A stretch of 64,000 nt of DNA from CAWIJJ01 sp963836425 (GCA_963836425.1 CAWIJJ010000017.1:186001-250000); one strand, 5' to 3'. Shown: positions 16,632-26,701, numbered from the stretch's first letter. The notes: generated from the sequence alone by a model not told the origin. Made by a program: numbers and translations.

Positions 16632-19600
16632 CTACCTGGCCGGGTTGCAGGCTTCCATCAGGGCGATGGCCTGCGATTTGACCGCGCGCACATCCAGCTT
16701 GCCCGTGCCGAGCAATGGCAGCGCCGGTACCTCGAAAATATCCTCGCGCTTGGGCACCCAAAGGGGCGGCAGCGAAGACTGCGACAGCCGCTTCCAGAGT
16801 TCGCGCGGCGGAAGTTGCCCGCCCGTGTAGAGCAGCGCCAGCCGTTCCCCGCGCTGTGCGTCCGGCACGCCCACCACGACACATGCCGGCTCGCCCAGGA
16901 TCTCCGAGGCGGCATACTCGATTCGCAAATGCGGCACCATCTCGCCGCCGATTTTGCTGAAGCGCGAGAGGCGGTCGGTAATGCGGATGAAACCGTCATC
17001 GTCCACCGACGCGATGTCGCCGGTGACGTACCATCCGTCACGCAGCGCGGCTTCCGTCTGCGACGGGTTGTCCAGGTAGCCCAACATGCGGTTCGGGCCT
17101 TTCACCAGGAGCAGCCCTTCCACGTCCCGCGGCAACGATTCCCCGGTCTGCGGATCCACCACTCTCACCGCCACACCCGGCAGCGGATGGCCCACGGTCC
17201 CAGGCTTCCAACCTGCCTGGTGGTTGTCGGGCGCCTCGAAACCCGGCGTGTTCACCGCAATCACCGGCGCCATTTCCGTGCAGCCGTAGCCTTCCAGCAA
17301 CTGGATGCCGAACTTTTCCTCGAACTCGCGCGCAGTCTGCTCGCGCAGTTTCTCGGCGCCCACCAGCACGTACCGGAGCGAAGCCAGTTCTTCGGCGGCA
17401 CACTTGCGAACGTAGTTGCCGCAGAAGGTGGGGGTTGAGAGCAGGAACGTCGCTTTGTGCTTCTGAATCAGCGCGCCGGTGGCCTTCGCGTCGAGCGGGT
17501 TGGGATGGTACACCACGCCGCAGCCGTTCACCAGGGGGAACCAGATAGTCACGGTGAAGCCGAACGAATGGAAGAACGGCAGCACCCCGGCTAGGCAGTC
17601 ATGGTTGTCCACCCGGAAGACCTGCGCGATCGCTTCCACGTTGGAGATGACGTTGTAGTGGGACAGCATCACGCCCTTGGGCACGCCTGTGCTGCCGCTC
17701 GAAAAGACCACGGTGGCGAGCGAGTCCGGCGTCAGCCGTTGCTGCGAGAAGCGGCCCAGCAGCAGGCCGGCGGGCAGGAATCGCGCGCTCAGCCACGCCG
17801 CGGCTTTCGCCGGTCCGCCGGCGGCGGCCAGTATGTCTTCGATGTAGACCGCGCCTTCCACCCCTTCGATCCTGGCCTTCGAAAGAAACGCCCGGGCGGT
17901 GACCACTGTCCGGATGCCGCACTGCGCGATCATCCTCGACATGGCCTCGGGTCCCGCGGTGAAGTTCAGGTTCACCGGAGCCTTCCCGGCCAGCGTGATC
18001 CCGGCATTCACCAGCGCGCCGGCCACCGAGGGCGGCAGCAGAACGCCGGTCATCCGCTCGCCGGGGCCGTGAGCGTGCAGCCACCTGGCGATGAGCAGGC
18101 TTCCGGTCAGCGCCTGCCCGTACGCGAGTTCGCGGCCCGAGGAATCGGCCATCGCGAACTTCGACCAGTTCTTCCTGGCCGAGGAAACGAAGCGCCGGGA
18201 AAGCAGGTCGCGGCTGGATTTGCGCGCCTCCACTGCCTCGCTGCCGAGTTCCAGAATCGCCTGCCGGACCTGCTGCGCGGTGGCCGAGGAAGGCAGCGGA
18301 CGGCCGAAGGTCACCGTCACCGGGTAAGGGATCCGCTTCGGCCATTTCCAGAAAAACCGGCCGCCCTCGAAACTGAAGATGCTGCCCCAGATCCGGTCGA
18401 GATGCACCGGGATGATGGGGGCGCCGGTGCCGCGGGCAATCTTCTCGAAGCCGCTCTTGAAGGGGAGCAGGTTCCCCGTGCGGGTGATCGCGCCCTCGGC
18501 AAAGATGCAGACCAGTTCGCCTGCCGACCAGCCGCCTTCTGCCTGCGCGTATCGCCTCCACCGCCTCGCGCGGCGAACTGCCGACGGGGATCGCGCCACC
18601 GAGGCGGAACAGCCAGTGCATCGCCCGGTTCTCATAGTAGGTCCGCCATACGATGAAGCGGACGAAGCGCTGGATTGTGGCGTTGATCAGCAGCCCGTCA
18701 ACGTGCGACATGTGGTTCGAGACCAGCAGCGCGGGACCGCTGGACGGCACGTTCTCCTGGCCCACGATGCGGATCCGGAAAATCGTATGCGCGGTCATCC
18801 AGAGGATGAAGCGCGCCAGGAAGTCCGGCACAACGGTCACGATGTACGCGGTGGTGCCGAGCGTGGCCACCCCGAAAATCAGGATCACTTTATCCGGCGC
18901 GACAGAAAGCTTGTCGTGCAGCAGCCACAGCGTGCCGGAAGCGAGCAACAGGCCGAACGTGTTGAAGATGTTGTTGGTGGCGATGAGCCGCCCCTTCTCG
19001 TGGGCCCCCGCGCGCTGTTGCAGGTAAGCATTCAAGGGTACGATGAACAGGCCGCTCGACGCTCCCAGCAGCGCCAGCATGGCCACCGACCACGGATAGG
19101 AACCCCGCGCCGCGTAAAGCAGCACCGAAAAGACAGCCATCAGGACCGATCCGAGCGGCACCAGTCCGAGTTCCACCTTATCGCCGGAAAGCCTGCCGGC
19201 CACCAGGCTCCCCCCGCCGATACCGAGAGCGAGACCCGTGACCAGCAGTCCTACGTGAAGATCGTCCACACGCAGCACCTCGCTGCCGAACAGCAGCAGG
19301 TCCATTTGAAACAGCGCGCCCAGGAACCAGAAGTACGAGATCGCCAGGACTGTCAGCCAGAGCGGGCGGTCGGTCAGCAGGTGCCTCGTTCCCTGTATGA
19401 TTTCCGAGAAGGGATTGAGGCGGAGCGGCGCTTCCGCCCCTGCTGCGCCTACCCGCGGGATCAGAAAACTGGCAGCGAAACCGGCCATTGCCACCGCCAC
19501 CATCACCAGCCCCATCTTCCACGGCTCGTCTTTCCACATCACGAACAGGAAGGAGCCGATGGAAGTGCCGAGCACGATCGCCACGAACGTGCTCATCTCG

Positions 19601-20073
19601 AGCAGCGCATTGGCGCGCGACAGATCCTCATCGGGCAGCATCTCGGGGACGATTCCGTATTTGGCGGGACTGAACAGCGTCGAGTGAAGCGCCATCAGGA
19701 ACAGCACGGCCAGCATCCATTCGATGCGCGTGGTGAAGAAAACGGCCAGGCCCAGAAGCATCACCCCCACTTCGAAGGCCTTGATCCCGATCAGCACGGA
19801 GCGCTTGCTGACGGCATCGGCAAGATGACCGGCATACCCGGAGAAGAGCAGAAACGGCGCCACGAAAACCGCGCCCGCAAGCGACAGGTACTCGCTCCCC
19901 GACCCGGTAGTGGCCGCGACATGCACCGCGCGCATTGAGACGACGATCTTGTAGAGGTTGTCGTTGAATGCCCCCAGGAATTGCGTCCAGAGGAACGCCT
20001 GGAATCCCCGCTGCCTGAGAAGTTTCGTGAAGCCGCTGCCGGGCATGTGTCTTGTTCTTGGATCATCACTCAT
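16632..20073 (-). pseudogene. aas: Fused LplT-PlsC-acyl-ACP synthetase (Aas), single frameshift
   Basis: Lysophospholipid import and re-acylation. Residues ~1-420 are a major-facilitator LplT-like flippase (FQAFLWTQFLGAFNDNLYKI). The acyltransferase follows with the HX4D motif in SNHMSHVDG, then an AMP-forming ligase (VVFSSGSTGVPKGVMLSHYN, LLEGYGCTEMAPVIA, YVTGDIASVDDDGF). The frame is intact from 20073 to about 18545 and resumes shifted by one base to the stop at 16632. Removing one base in 18541-18550 joins EAIR to QAEGGWSAGELVCIF and gives 1146 residues. With no other damage, this is a sequencing error or a very recent mutation. Confidence 0.85.
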
Positions 20074-20189
20074 TGCGGCAGAGGAAAATACACATTAGGT
20101 GCCAGACATAAAGTCGTTTGTTTACAGCTTGTTCGCAGGAAAGGTCATATGCTGATTCCAGGAGTGTCATACATTTTATGCCCGTTGAT

Positions 20190-20204
20190 GTACACTGAAT
20201 GTAC
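20190..20204. promoter_or_regulatory. Inverted repeat abutting the sigma-54 activator start
   Basis: GTACA (20190-20194), five spacer bases, then TGTAC (20200-20204): a perfect 5-base inverted repeat ending 2 bases before the ATG at 20207. It could be an autoregulatory operator or part of the initiation region. The arms are short, so chance occurrence is possible. Confidence 0.35.
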
Positions 20205-20206
20205 GC

Positions 20207-21757
20207 ATGACCTTCCTGAATTCGGCCGAACGGACCTTCCTGCGGGCCGCTTCAAGCCTCGCCTTCTGCAATCCGTTCCTCCCCGAGCGCATCAGCCACG
20301 AGCGGGCAGCGCTCGGCAGCGAGTTCGTCCCCGATGAGCCGGTCTGGAGTTTTTCGGTGGATGAGCCGGAACGGACCCGTTCCAACGTGTGGCGCATCGC
20401 GGCGCGCCTCGAAGCCCTTTGTCCGGAATTGCGACGCCGTCTCGCCGCCGGGGCCTCGGCGGCCGAGCAGGATCTGGTCCTTTATGAAGACGCCATCCTG
20501 AATCTCCTCTATCAGCGCAATTACCAGCTTTTCTACGACGCGGGCTTCGGCAGCCGGACCGCGGCCGGCGCCGCTCGCTGGCGGTTCTACGAGGCGTTCC
20601 TGGCCGACTGGCGCGAATTCCTCGGCGACAACATCGCGCTCCCCACGCGCTACGAGCCGGTGCACACCTTCGCCTGCCTGCGCCAGATTCAATGCGCCTT
20701 CGAGCAGATCTTTCAGAACATCATCGGCAACTCCCTTCCGGCGGCACGCCTGCGCGCCGCGGTATGGCAGTCGATCTTCAGCCACGACATGCGGCGCTAT
20801 CGCCGCACCCTTTTCGAGCGCATGACCGAATTCGCCACGCTGATCACCGGGCCTTCCGGAACCGGCAAGGAACTGGTGGCCCGCGCCATCGCGCAATCGC
20901 AATACCGCCGCTTCGACGACCGGCGCATGACGTTTCCCGAGGAGGGTGATGCCTCGTTTTTCCCCATCAACATCTCGGCTCTTTCGCCGACGCTGGTGGA
21001 ATCGGAGCTGTTCGGGCACCGGCGCGGCGCCTTCACCGGAGCGGTGAGCGACCGGAAAGGGTTCCTCGAAGCCTGCCCCGCCGGAGGGGCCGTTTTCCTC
21101 GATGAACTGGGCGACCTGGACCCGGCAATCCAGGTGAAGCTGCTACGCGTGATCGAGACCCGCACCTTGCACCCGGTTGGGGATACAGCCAGCCGGCGCT
21201 TCCAGGGAAAGCTCATCGCTGCCACCAATCGCAACCTCGAAGCCGAGATTCGTCACGGGCGTTTCCGCGAGGATCTGTATTACCGGCTCTGCTCGGACCA
21301 GGTCGCCACGCCGTCGCTCTCGCAGCAGCTTGCCGATTCGCCGCAGGTCCTGCGCGAACTGATCCGCTACATGGCCCGGCGCGTGGCGGGGCCGGAAGGC
21401 GAAGGGCTGGCGCAGGAGGTGGAGGAATGGGTGGAAAAAAATCTCGGGCCGGCCTATTCATGGCCCGGCAACTATCGCGAACTGGAGCAGTGCGTAAGGA
21501 ACATGCTGATCCGGCGCGACTACCGGCCGGCTTCGGCTTCCCTGCCGGCCGTTCCCTGCTCCGGGCTGGCGGCGGAAATCGGGAGCGGCAGCCTGACGGC
21601 GGAGGAACTGCTTACCCGTTATTGCACGCTCGTGTATCACCGGACGGGGAGCTATCAGCAGACCGCCGCGCAACTGGCGATCGACCGCCGCACGGTCAAG
21701 GCCAAGGTCGATCCCGCCCTGCTCGCCCGCCTGCGGGTCAGTTCCACTTCGCTGTGA
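20207..21757 (+). CDS. Sigma-54-interacting AAA+ transcriptional activator
   Basis: 516 residues. The AAA+ core has Walker A (GPSGTGKE, 215-222), the sigma-54 contact loop GAFTGA at ~274, Walker B (GGAVFLDELGDLD) and the Arg-rich sensor region (GRFREDLYYRL). A C-terminal Fis-like helix-turn-helix (TGSYQQTAAQLAIDRRTVKA) binds DNA. The ~200-residue N-terminus is not a receiver, PAS or GAF domain that I recognise; it is helical and rich in Arg and aromatic residues (FLGDNIALPTRYEPVHTFA). It is divergent from the Aas gene across 133 bases, and its 3' end overlaps the convergent propeller gene by 20 bases. Confidence 0.88.
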   Translation: MTFLNSAERTFLRAASSLAFCNPFLPERISHERAALGSEFVPDEPVWSFSVDEPERTRSNVWRIAARLEALCPELRRRLAAGASAAEQDLVLYEDAILNLLYQRNYQLFYDAGFGSRTAAGAARWRFYEAFLADWREFLGDNIALPTRYEPVHTFACLRQIQCAFEQIFQNIIGNSLPAARLRAAVWQSIFSHDMRRYRRTLFERMTEFATLITGPSGTGKELVARAIAQSQYRRFDDRRMTFPEEGDASFFPINISALSPTLVESELFGHRRGAFTGAVSDRKGFLEACPAGGAVFLDELGDLDPAIQVKLLRVIETRTLHPVGDTASRRFQGKLIAATNRNLEAEIRHGRFREDLYYRLCSDQVATPSLSQQLADSPQVLRELIRYMARRVAGPEGEGLAQEVEEWVEKNLGPAYSWPGNYRELEQCVRNMLIRRDYRPASASLPAVPCSGLAAEIGSGSLTAEELLTRYCTLVYHRTGSYQQTAAQLAIDRRTVKAKVDPALLARLRVSSTSL

Positions 21758-22742
21758 AGATGTTGAACTCGTAGCGGTCTTTGGCGCCTTTATCGGAGCA
21801 GAAGACCAGCGTTTTCCCGTCGGGCGAAAACTCCGGAAACGAAGTGAAGCCGCCGAAGCTGGTGACCTGTTCGAGTCCCGTGCCGTCCAGGTTGATCATG
21901 AACAGCTCGAACTTCCGCCCGTCGCACTCGTGCTTGTTCGAAGCGAAGAGGATCTTCTTGCCGTCGGGCGTGAAGGTGGGGGCGAAACTGGCGCAGCCGA
22001 AGTTCGTGATGGTCCTGGGATTGGCGCCGCCCGCATCGGAGACGACGATCTCCATTTTCATGGGCGCCACCAGGTTGTCCGCCAGCAGGGATTTGTATTT
22101 TTCGAGGTCGGCGGGCGCCTTCGGATGATTGGCTCGCCAGACCATCTTCGTGCCGTCGCGCGAATAAACGGCGCCGCCGTCGTAGCCGATGCCGCGCGTG
22201 ATCTGCTTCTTGCCCGTGCCGTCCAACTTCATAGTCCACAGGTCCAGATCTCTCGAGGCGAGAGAGGTGTAGACTACGTTGCCCGTTTTCCAGTTGACGG
22301 TTGCTTCCGCGTCGTAACCGGTAGCGTCGGTGAGCCGCTTCTCGATCTTGCCGTCGTCGGTGGCCAAATAGATATCGTAACTGTCGAACACGCCCCAGAC
22401 ATAGCCCTTGCTGCGGTCCGGATTCACCGGGCAGGAAGCGGATGCGGCATGGGTGGAAGCGTAGACGATGTGCCTGTTATCCGCGCAGAAATAACCGCAG
22501 GTGGTGCGGCCCTTGCCGGTCGAGACCAGGTGCTGGTTGGAGCCATCCGCATTCATCACGAAAATCTGGTCGCACTGGTAGGGCGGCCTGGTGGTTTGAA
22601 AAATCAGCCGCTTGCCGTCTGGCGCCCAGTAGGCCTCGGCGTTTTCGCCGCCGCTGGTAAGCTGGCGGATGCCGGAAAGGTGGCCGTTCTGGGCAGCGGC
22701 ACAGAAGGCCGCCGCGAATGTAAGGATCAATACTCGCAACAT
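21738..22742 (-). CDS. Exported TolB-like beta-propeller (PD40 repeats)
   Basis: 334 residues from the ATG at 22742, giving a signal peptide (MLRVLILTFAAAFCAAAQ). Repeated PD40/WD40-like motifs follow: AYWAPDGKRLIFQTTRPP, AVYSRDGTKMVWRANHP, TFTPDGKKILFASNKH, EFSPDGKTLVFCSDKG, each preceded by an 'I/L-x-N-x-DG' blade (VMNADGSNQ, MINLDGTGLEQVT). This is the TolB C-terminal propeller fold without the TolB N-terminal domain. It is probably periplasmic and binds proteins or glycans. TATACT lies just upstream on this strand, in the 76-base gap shared with the divergent glycosyltransferase operon. Confidence 0.85.
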   Translation of the reverse strand: MLRVLILTFAAAFCAAAQNGHLSGIRQLTSGGENAEAYWAPDGKRLIFQTTRPPYQCDQIFVMNADGSNQHLVSTGKGRTTCGYFCADNRHIVYASTHAASASCPVNPDRSKGYVWGVFDSYDIYLATDDGKIEKRLTDATGYDAEATVNWKTGNVVYTSLASRDLDLWTMKLDGTGKKQITRGIGYDGGAVYSRDGTKMVWRANHPKAPADLEKYKSLLADNLVAPMKMEIVVSDAGGANPRTITNFGCASFAPTFTPDGKKILFASNKHECDGRKFELFMINLDGTGLEQVTSFGGFTSFPEFSPDGKTLVFCSDKGAKDRYEFNIFTAKWN

Positions 22743-22818
22743 ATGCAGAAAGGCCAGTATACTGCGGCCTCCGGGTGTGCCGCCGGAATTGCGGGAAGCG
22801 CGCAACTGGTAAAATCGG

Positions 22819-23832
22819 ATGTTGCCAGACTTCCTCGTATCGGTGGTAATCCCCACCTTGACTGCGGATTCGAGGCTTCGCGAGTGCGTGGAATCCCTCG
22901 GTCGGCAGACACGTCGCGATTTTGAAGTGATCGTCGTGGACAACAGCGGCAAGGGACTCGCACGAATCAACGGTTCGGCCCCGGGAGCGCGGGTGATCGA
23001 AAACAGCCGGAACGCCGGTTTCGGCGAAGCGGTCAACCAGGGGATCCGTACGTCCGACTCGCCCTTTGTGGCGACACTTAACGACGACGCCGTTGCCCAT
23101 CCACGGTGGCTGGATGCGCTGGTGCGCGCCCTCGAGAGCCGGCCCGACGCGGGAATGTGCGCCTCTCAGGTGCGGTTTTTCGGAGAAGAGCGGCTGGATT
23201 CGGCGGGCATGCTGATCGCGGGCGACGGCAGCAGCAAGCAGCGCGGCCATGGCCGGGAGCCGGGTGATTTTCCGGTTTCGGAGGAGACACTCTTCGCCAG
23301 CGGCGCGGCGGCCCTTTACCGGCGCCGCATGCTTGAAGAGACCGGCGGCTTCGACGGCCGTTTCTTTCTTTACTGCGAAGATACCGACCTGGGCCTGCGC
23401 GCCCGCTGGGCGGGCTGGAAATGCCTGTACGCGCCTGAGGCCGTCGTAGAGCATCACTATTCGCACTCGGCGGGCCGGGCCTCGCCCGTGAAGGCGTATT
23501 ACGTGGAGCGGAACCGGCTCTTTCTGCTGGTGAAGAACTTCCCGGCGCGCATGTTGCTGGCGGCGCCCGTGGTGGCGCTGGCACGCTACGGCTGGCACTT
23601 GCGCTACCTGGCCTCGGGACGCGGCAGCGCCGCCCGCTTCCGCTCCGAAGGAAACGCCGGGCCGCGCCTGGTTTGGTACGTGCTTAAGGCGCACGCCGCG
23701 CTGCTCGCCAACCTGCCCCGTTTGTGGCGTGAGCGCCGGGCGATTCGCGCCGGGGCGCGGATCACGCCCGCCGTTTTCCGCCACCTGGTGCGCACCAACC
23801 GCATCAGCGCCCGAAAGGTGGCGCTGCTTTGA
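22819..23832 (+). CDS. Family 2 glycosyltransferase (rhamnosyltransferase-like)
   Basis: 337 residues. The GT-A nucleotide-sugar fold starts at VSVVIPTLTADSRLRECVES, with VIVVDNSG, the DXD-type motif in ATLNDDAVAHPRW, and the acceptor-side motif GFDGRFFLYCEDTDLGLRAR. The C-terminal ~90 residues are hydrophobic/basic and may bind the membrane. It is the first gene of a glycosylation operon; its stop overlaps the next start. TAAAAT at 22810-22815 ends 3 bases before the ATG, suggesting a leaderless transcript. Confidence 0.9.
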   Translation: MLPDFLVSVVIPTLTADSRLRECVESLGRQTRRDFEVIVVDNSGKGLARINGSAPGARVIENSRNAGFGEAVNQGIRTSDSPFVATLNDDAVAHPRWLDALVRALESRPDAGMCASQVRFFGEERLDSAGMLIAGDGSSKQRGHGREPGDFPVSEETLFASGAAALYRRRMLEETGGFDGRFFLYCEDTDLGLRARWAGWKCLYAPEAVVEHHYSHSAGRASPVKAYYVERNRLFLLVKNFPARMLLAAPVVALARYGWHLRYLASGRGSAARFRSEGNAGPRLVWYVLKAHAALLANLPRLWRERRAIRAGARITPAVFRHLVRTNRISARKVALL

Positions 23833-24572
23833 CCCGGGCGGGCGGTCCGGGCGCGCTCCTGGTGATCGTGCCGGCATGGAACGAGGAAGCGGCCGTGGGC
23901 GGCGTGGTTCGCTCCGTCCGCCGAAATGTGCCGGGCGTGCCCGTTCTGGTGATCGACGATTGCTCGCAGGATGCCACCGTGGCCGCCGCGCGCGACGCCG
24001 GCGCGGAGGTTCTTTCCCTGCCGCATCACCTCGGTCTCGGCGGATGCGTGCAGGCGGGCTATAAATTGGCCTACGAATTGGGTTATGAATACGTCATCCG
24101 GGTAGATGGCGACGGGCAGCACGACGCGCGCGATATTCCGCGGATCCTGGAGCGACTGGTGCAATCGGGCTGCGAGATGGTGATCGGTTCGCGAGTGGCG
24201 GAGGGCTTCCAGCCCGGCCCGGTGCGCACGCTGGGAATCGCTTTTTTCCGGGCGGTTCTGCGCCCGATCCTGGGCAGGCCGGTGCAGGACCCGACGTCCG
24301 GTTTCGTAGGCGTGAACCGGCGGGCCCTCAACGTGTTCAGCCGGAGTTTTCCCTTGGCCTATCCCGAAATCGAAACGCTGGTGGTGCTGCAGCGGCGCCG
24401 CTTCCGGTTCGAGGAAGTGCCCTGCAAGATGCGTCCCCGAACAGCGGGGAGAAGCTCCATTACGGCGTTCAAATCACTGTCCTACATCCTGCACGTCATG
24501 CTGGGAGTTTTCGTGAACGTGCTGCGTTACGAGCGGCGATTTCATCGCGGCGGACCGGGGAGCGGAGATTAG
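23829..24572 (+). CDS. Polyprenyl-phosphate glycosyltransferase, DPM1-like GT2
   Basis: 247 residues from a TTG overlapping the preceding stop. It has the GT2 pattern ALLVIVPAWNEEAAVGGVV, VLVIDDCSQDAT, a DXD region in VIRVDGDGQHD, and the dolichyl-phosphate-mannose-synthase-like PTSGFVGVNRRALN. Such enzymes load a sugar onto undecaprenyl phosphate for use by GT-C enzymes on the outer face of the membrane. The next genes (DUF2304, TMTC-like GT-C) fit this division of labour. Confidence 0.9.
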   Translation: MTRAGGPGALLVIVPAWNEEAAVGGVVRSVRRNVPGVPVLVIDDCSQDATVAAARDAGAEVLSLPHHLGLGGCVQAGYKLAYELGYEYVIRVDGDGQHDARDIPRILERLVQSGCEMVIGSRVAEGFQPGPVRTLGIAFFRAVLRPILGRPVQDPTSGFVGVNRRALNVFSRSFPLAYPEIETLVVLQRRRFRFEEVPCKMRPRTAGRSSITAFKSLSYILHVMLGVFVNVLRYERRFHRGGPGSGD

Positions 24573-24935
24573 ATGCAGAGTTTGTTGAATATCACGACGG
24601 CGTTGAGCTTGCTGCTGCTGGCGTTGGTACTGTTCTCAGTGCGGCGGGAGCACATTCGGGTGGAGTATTCGGTGAGTTGGCTGATAGCCGCGGTGCTGAT
24701 GCTGCTGCTTTCCCGCGCGCGCCCGGTGCTCGATTACCTGACCCGGAATTTCGGCATTCCGGACACACCGCTGACGCTGTTCCTCATTGCCGGCAGCGTG
24801 TTCCTGGTGATGTTCTTCCGCTTTTCCGTCATCGTCTCGCACCTGCGCGACGACAACATTGCGCTCGCGCAGAAAGTCGCAATTCTCGAGTATCACATCG
24901 AATCCCTCAGGAGCCATGAGAAGCAGGAAGCTTGA
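24573..24935 (+). CDS. DUF2304 membrane protein
   Basis: 120 residues with three hydrophobic segments (TALSLLLLALVLFSVRR, SWLIAAVLMLLLSRARP, LFLIAGSVFLVMFFRFSV) and a C-terminal coiled coil (IALAQKVAILEYHIESL). The RREHIRVEYSVSWL region is typical of DUF2304, a family habitually found directly after polyprenyl-phosphate GT2 genes, as here (the ATG follows the stop immediately). It is probably an accessory subunit of the lipid-linked sugar pathway. Its end overlaps the next gene by 20 bases. Confidence 0.88.
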   Translation: MQSLLNITTALSLLLLALVLFSVRREHIRVEYSVSWLIAAVLMLLLSRARPVLDYLTRNFGIPDTPLTLFLIAGSVFLVMFFRFSVIVSHLRDDNIALAQKVAILEYHIESLRSHEKQEA

Positions 24936-26700
24936 GTCGCAGGTGAGCGCGCGGGAAGGTCCACGAGCGGCGCGCCGTTCCGGCCCGCGTCGAAACGGAA
25001 CCACGGAGGCGGTCGCCTCGGCGCGCTCCACCAGTACGGCCTGGCGGATGTGGGTAGCCTTGGGGGCAGCCCTGGTGGCTGTTTTCTGGGCTTATTCGCC
25101 GGCCTTGAACGCGCCGTTCCTGTTTGATGACAGTACCCTGCCCGGCTTCCACGAGCCGCTGCGCGCGTGGGTCAGCGGTGTCCGGCCGGCACTGATGTTT
25201 ACTTACTGGCTCAACGCGCAGCTTTCCGGGGAATACTCGTTTTCCTTTCACGTCGTCAACGTTGTGTTTCACTTTGTCACCAGCGGCCTGGTTTACCTGA
25301 TCGCGGTCCGGCTGCTCGAGTGGTCCGGGACCGAGCCTGTCCGCAGCCGCTTGCTGGGCGCGTTCGCAGGAATCGTTTACCTGCTGCACCCGTTGCAATC
25401 GGAAACCGTGGCCTACGTATCCGGCCGTTCGGAAGGGCAGAGCGTCCTGTTTGCCTTCCTGGCGTTCACGCTTTTCCTGTACCGCCGCCAGCGCGCGGTA
25501 TCGTGGAAGCTCGTGGCCGTGCTGTTCGGTCTCTTCGGCATCGCACTGCTCTCCAAGGAGCAGGTCATCGTGTTGCCCGGGCTGTTGCTGCTGGCCGACT
25601 ACTGGTGGAACCCTGGTTTTTCCTTTCGCGGTATCAAGAATAACTGGCGCCTGTATCTGCCCCTGGCCGCCGGCGCGGCGCTGGCCGTGGCTTTCTTCTG
25701 GCGCATCCTGGTAACTTCGCAGAGCGCGGGATTCCACCTCAAGGACGTCACCTGGTATCAGTATTTCTTCACCCAGTGCCGCGCGCTGTTCGTTTACATT
25801 GGGCTCTTTCTGGCTCCTTTCCACCTCACCGCCGATTGGGACTTTCCGGTTTCCCGCACGCTGTTTGACCGCGGCGCGATCTTTGGCCTGGCCGCCCTGT
25901 TGGCCCTGGCCGTGCTTGCCTGGGTTTATCGCAAGCGCTTCCCGCTTGCAAGCTTCGGCTATTTCGCCTACCTGCTGCTGATGTCGCCCACCTCGTCGAT
26001 CCTCCCGATTCAGGATGCCGTTGCCGAGCGCCGCGCATACTTCTCGATGCTCGGGCTGCTGCTGATCGTTCTCGAATTTGCGCGCCGCCTGAAAGTGGAG
26101 CGGCGGGTGATTGTCGCGGCCTGCCTGTTTGCCGGCGTGGTCTCGGCGGCCGTCACCTACTCGCGGGCGCAGGTGTGGTCGGGCCCAATCTCGCTGTGGG
26201 AGGACACGGTGGTAAAGTCGCCGGCGAAACCGCGCGCTCATTTTCAGCTCGGCTTCGCGTACTTCGAGCGCGGCGAGTACGGCCGGGCGGTGGAGCAGTT
26301 CGGGCAGACGGGTAAGGTCGATCCTGTGACGCGCTACAACCTCCTCATCGACTGGGCGTTGTCCCTGGACGCGCTGGGGCGGACGAACGAGGCGCTGGCG
26401 AAACTGCGGGAAGCGGCTTCGGTGGACCGGACCGCGCACGTGTACTCCCAGATCGGCATGATCTATGCCAGGCATTCGGAATGGCCGAAGGCGATGCAGG
26501 CGCTCGCGGAAGCGGAGAACATCGACCCCAACTACTTCGCCACCTATCTTTATCGCGGCAAGATCCACCTGAAGTTGAACCAGCCGGAGCTGGCCGTCGC
26601 CGATTATTCGCGTGCCCTGTCGCTCAATCCGCAGAGCGCCGAGGCCCTTCAGGAATTGAAACTGGCGCAATCGGCGGCGCGGCAGCAGGAACGCCGTTGA
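24916..26700 (+). CDS. TMTC-like membrane GT-C glycosyltransferase with TPR tail
   Basis: 594 residues from the ATG at 24916. After a basic N-terminus, a polytopic GT-C region (~50-430) starts with the acidic luminal loop APFLFDDSTLPGF and includes YLLHPLQSETVAYVSGRSEG and LLMSPTSSILPIQDAVAERR, motifs shared with TMTC/DUF1736 O-mannosyltransferases. The last ~150 residues are TPRs (HFQLGFAYFERGEYGRAVEQF; TYLYRGKIHLKLNQPELAVA). Such enzymes use lipid-linked sugar to glycosylate exported proteins, fitting the upstream GT2/DUF2304 pair. Substrate is unknown. Confidence 0.82.
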   Translation: MRSRKLESQVSAREGPRAARRSGPRRNGTTEAVASARSTSTAWRMWVALGAALVAVFWAYSPALNAPFLFDDSTLPGFHEPLRAWVSGVRPALMFTYWLNAQLSGEYSFSFHVVNVVFHFVTSGLVYLIAVRLLEWSGTEPVRSRLLGAFAGIVYLLHPLQSETVAYVSGRSEGQSVLFAFLAFTLFLYRRQRAVSWKLVAVLFGLFGIALLSKEQVIVLPGLLLLADYWWNPGFSFRGIKNNWRLYLPLAAGAALAVAFFWRILVTSQSAGFHLKDVTWYQYFFTQCRALFVYIGLFLAPFHLTADWDFPVSRTLFDRGAIFGLAALLALAVLAWVYRKRFPLASFGYFAYLLLMSPTSSILPIQDAVAERRAYFSMLGLLLIVLEFARRLKVERRVIVAACLFAGVVSAAVTYSRAQVWSGPISLWEDTVVKSPAKPRAHFQLGFAYFERGEYGRAVEQFGQTGKVDPVTRYNLLIDWALSLDALGRTNEALAKLREAASVDRTAHVYSQIGMIYARHSEWPKAMQALAEAENIDPNYFATYLYRGKIHLKLNQPELAVADYSRALSLNPQSAEALQELKLAQSAARQQERR

Positions 26701-26701
26701 T

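Noticed and set aside
18541..18550. Programmed +1 frameshifting in the Aas gene
   Set aside because: No slippery codon, stop codon or downstream structure typical of programmed shifting is visible. Similar single-base breaks in two unrelated genes make error or decay more likely.
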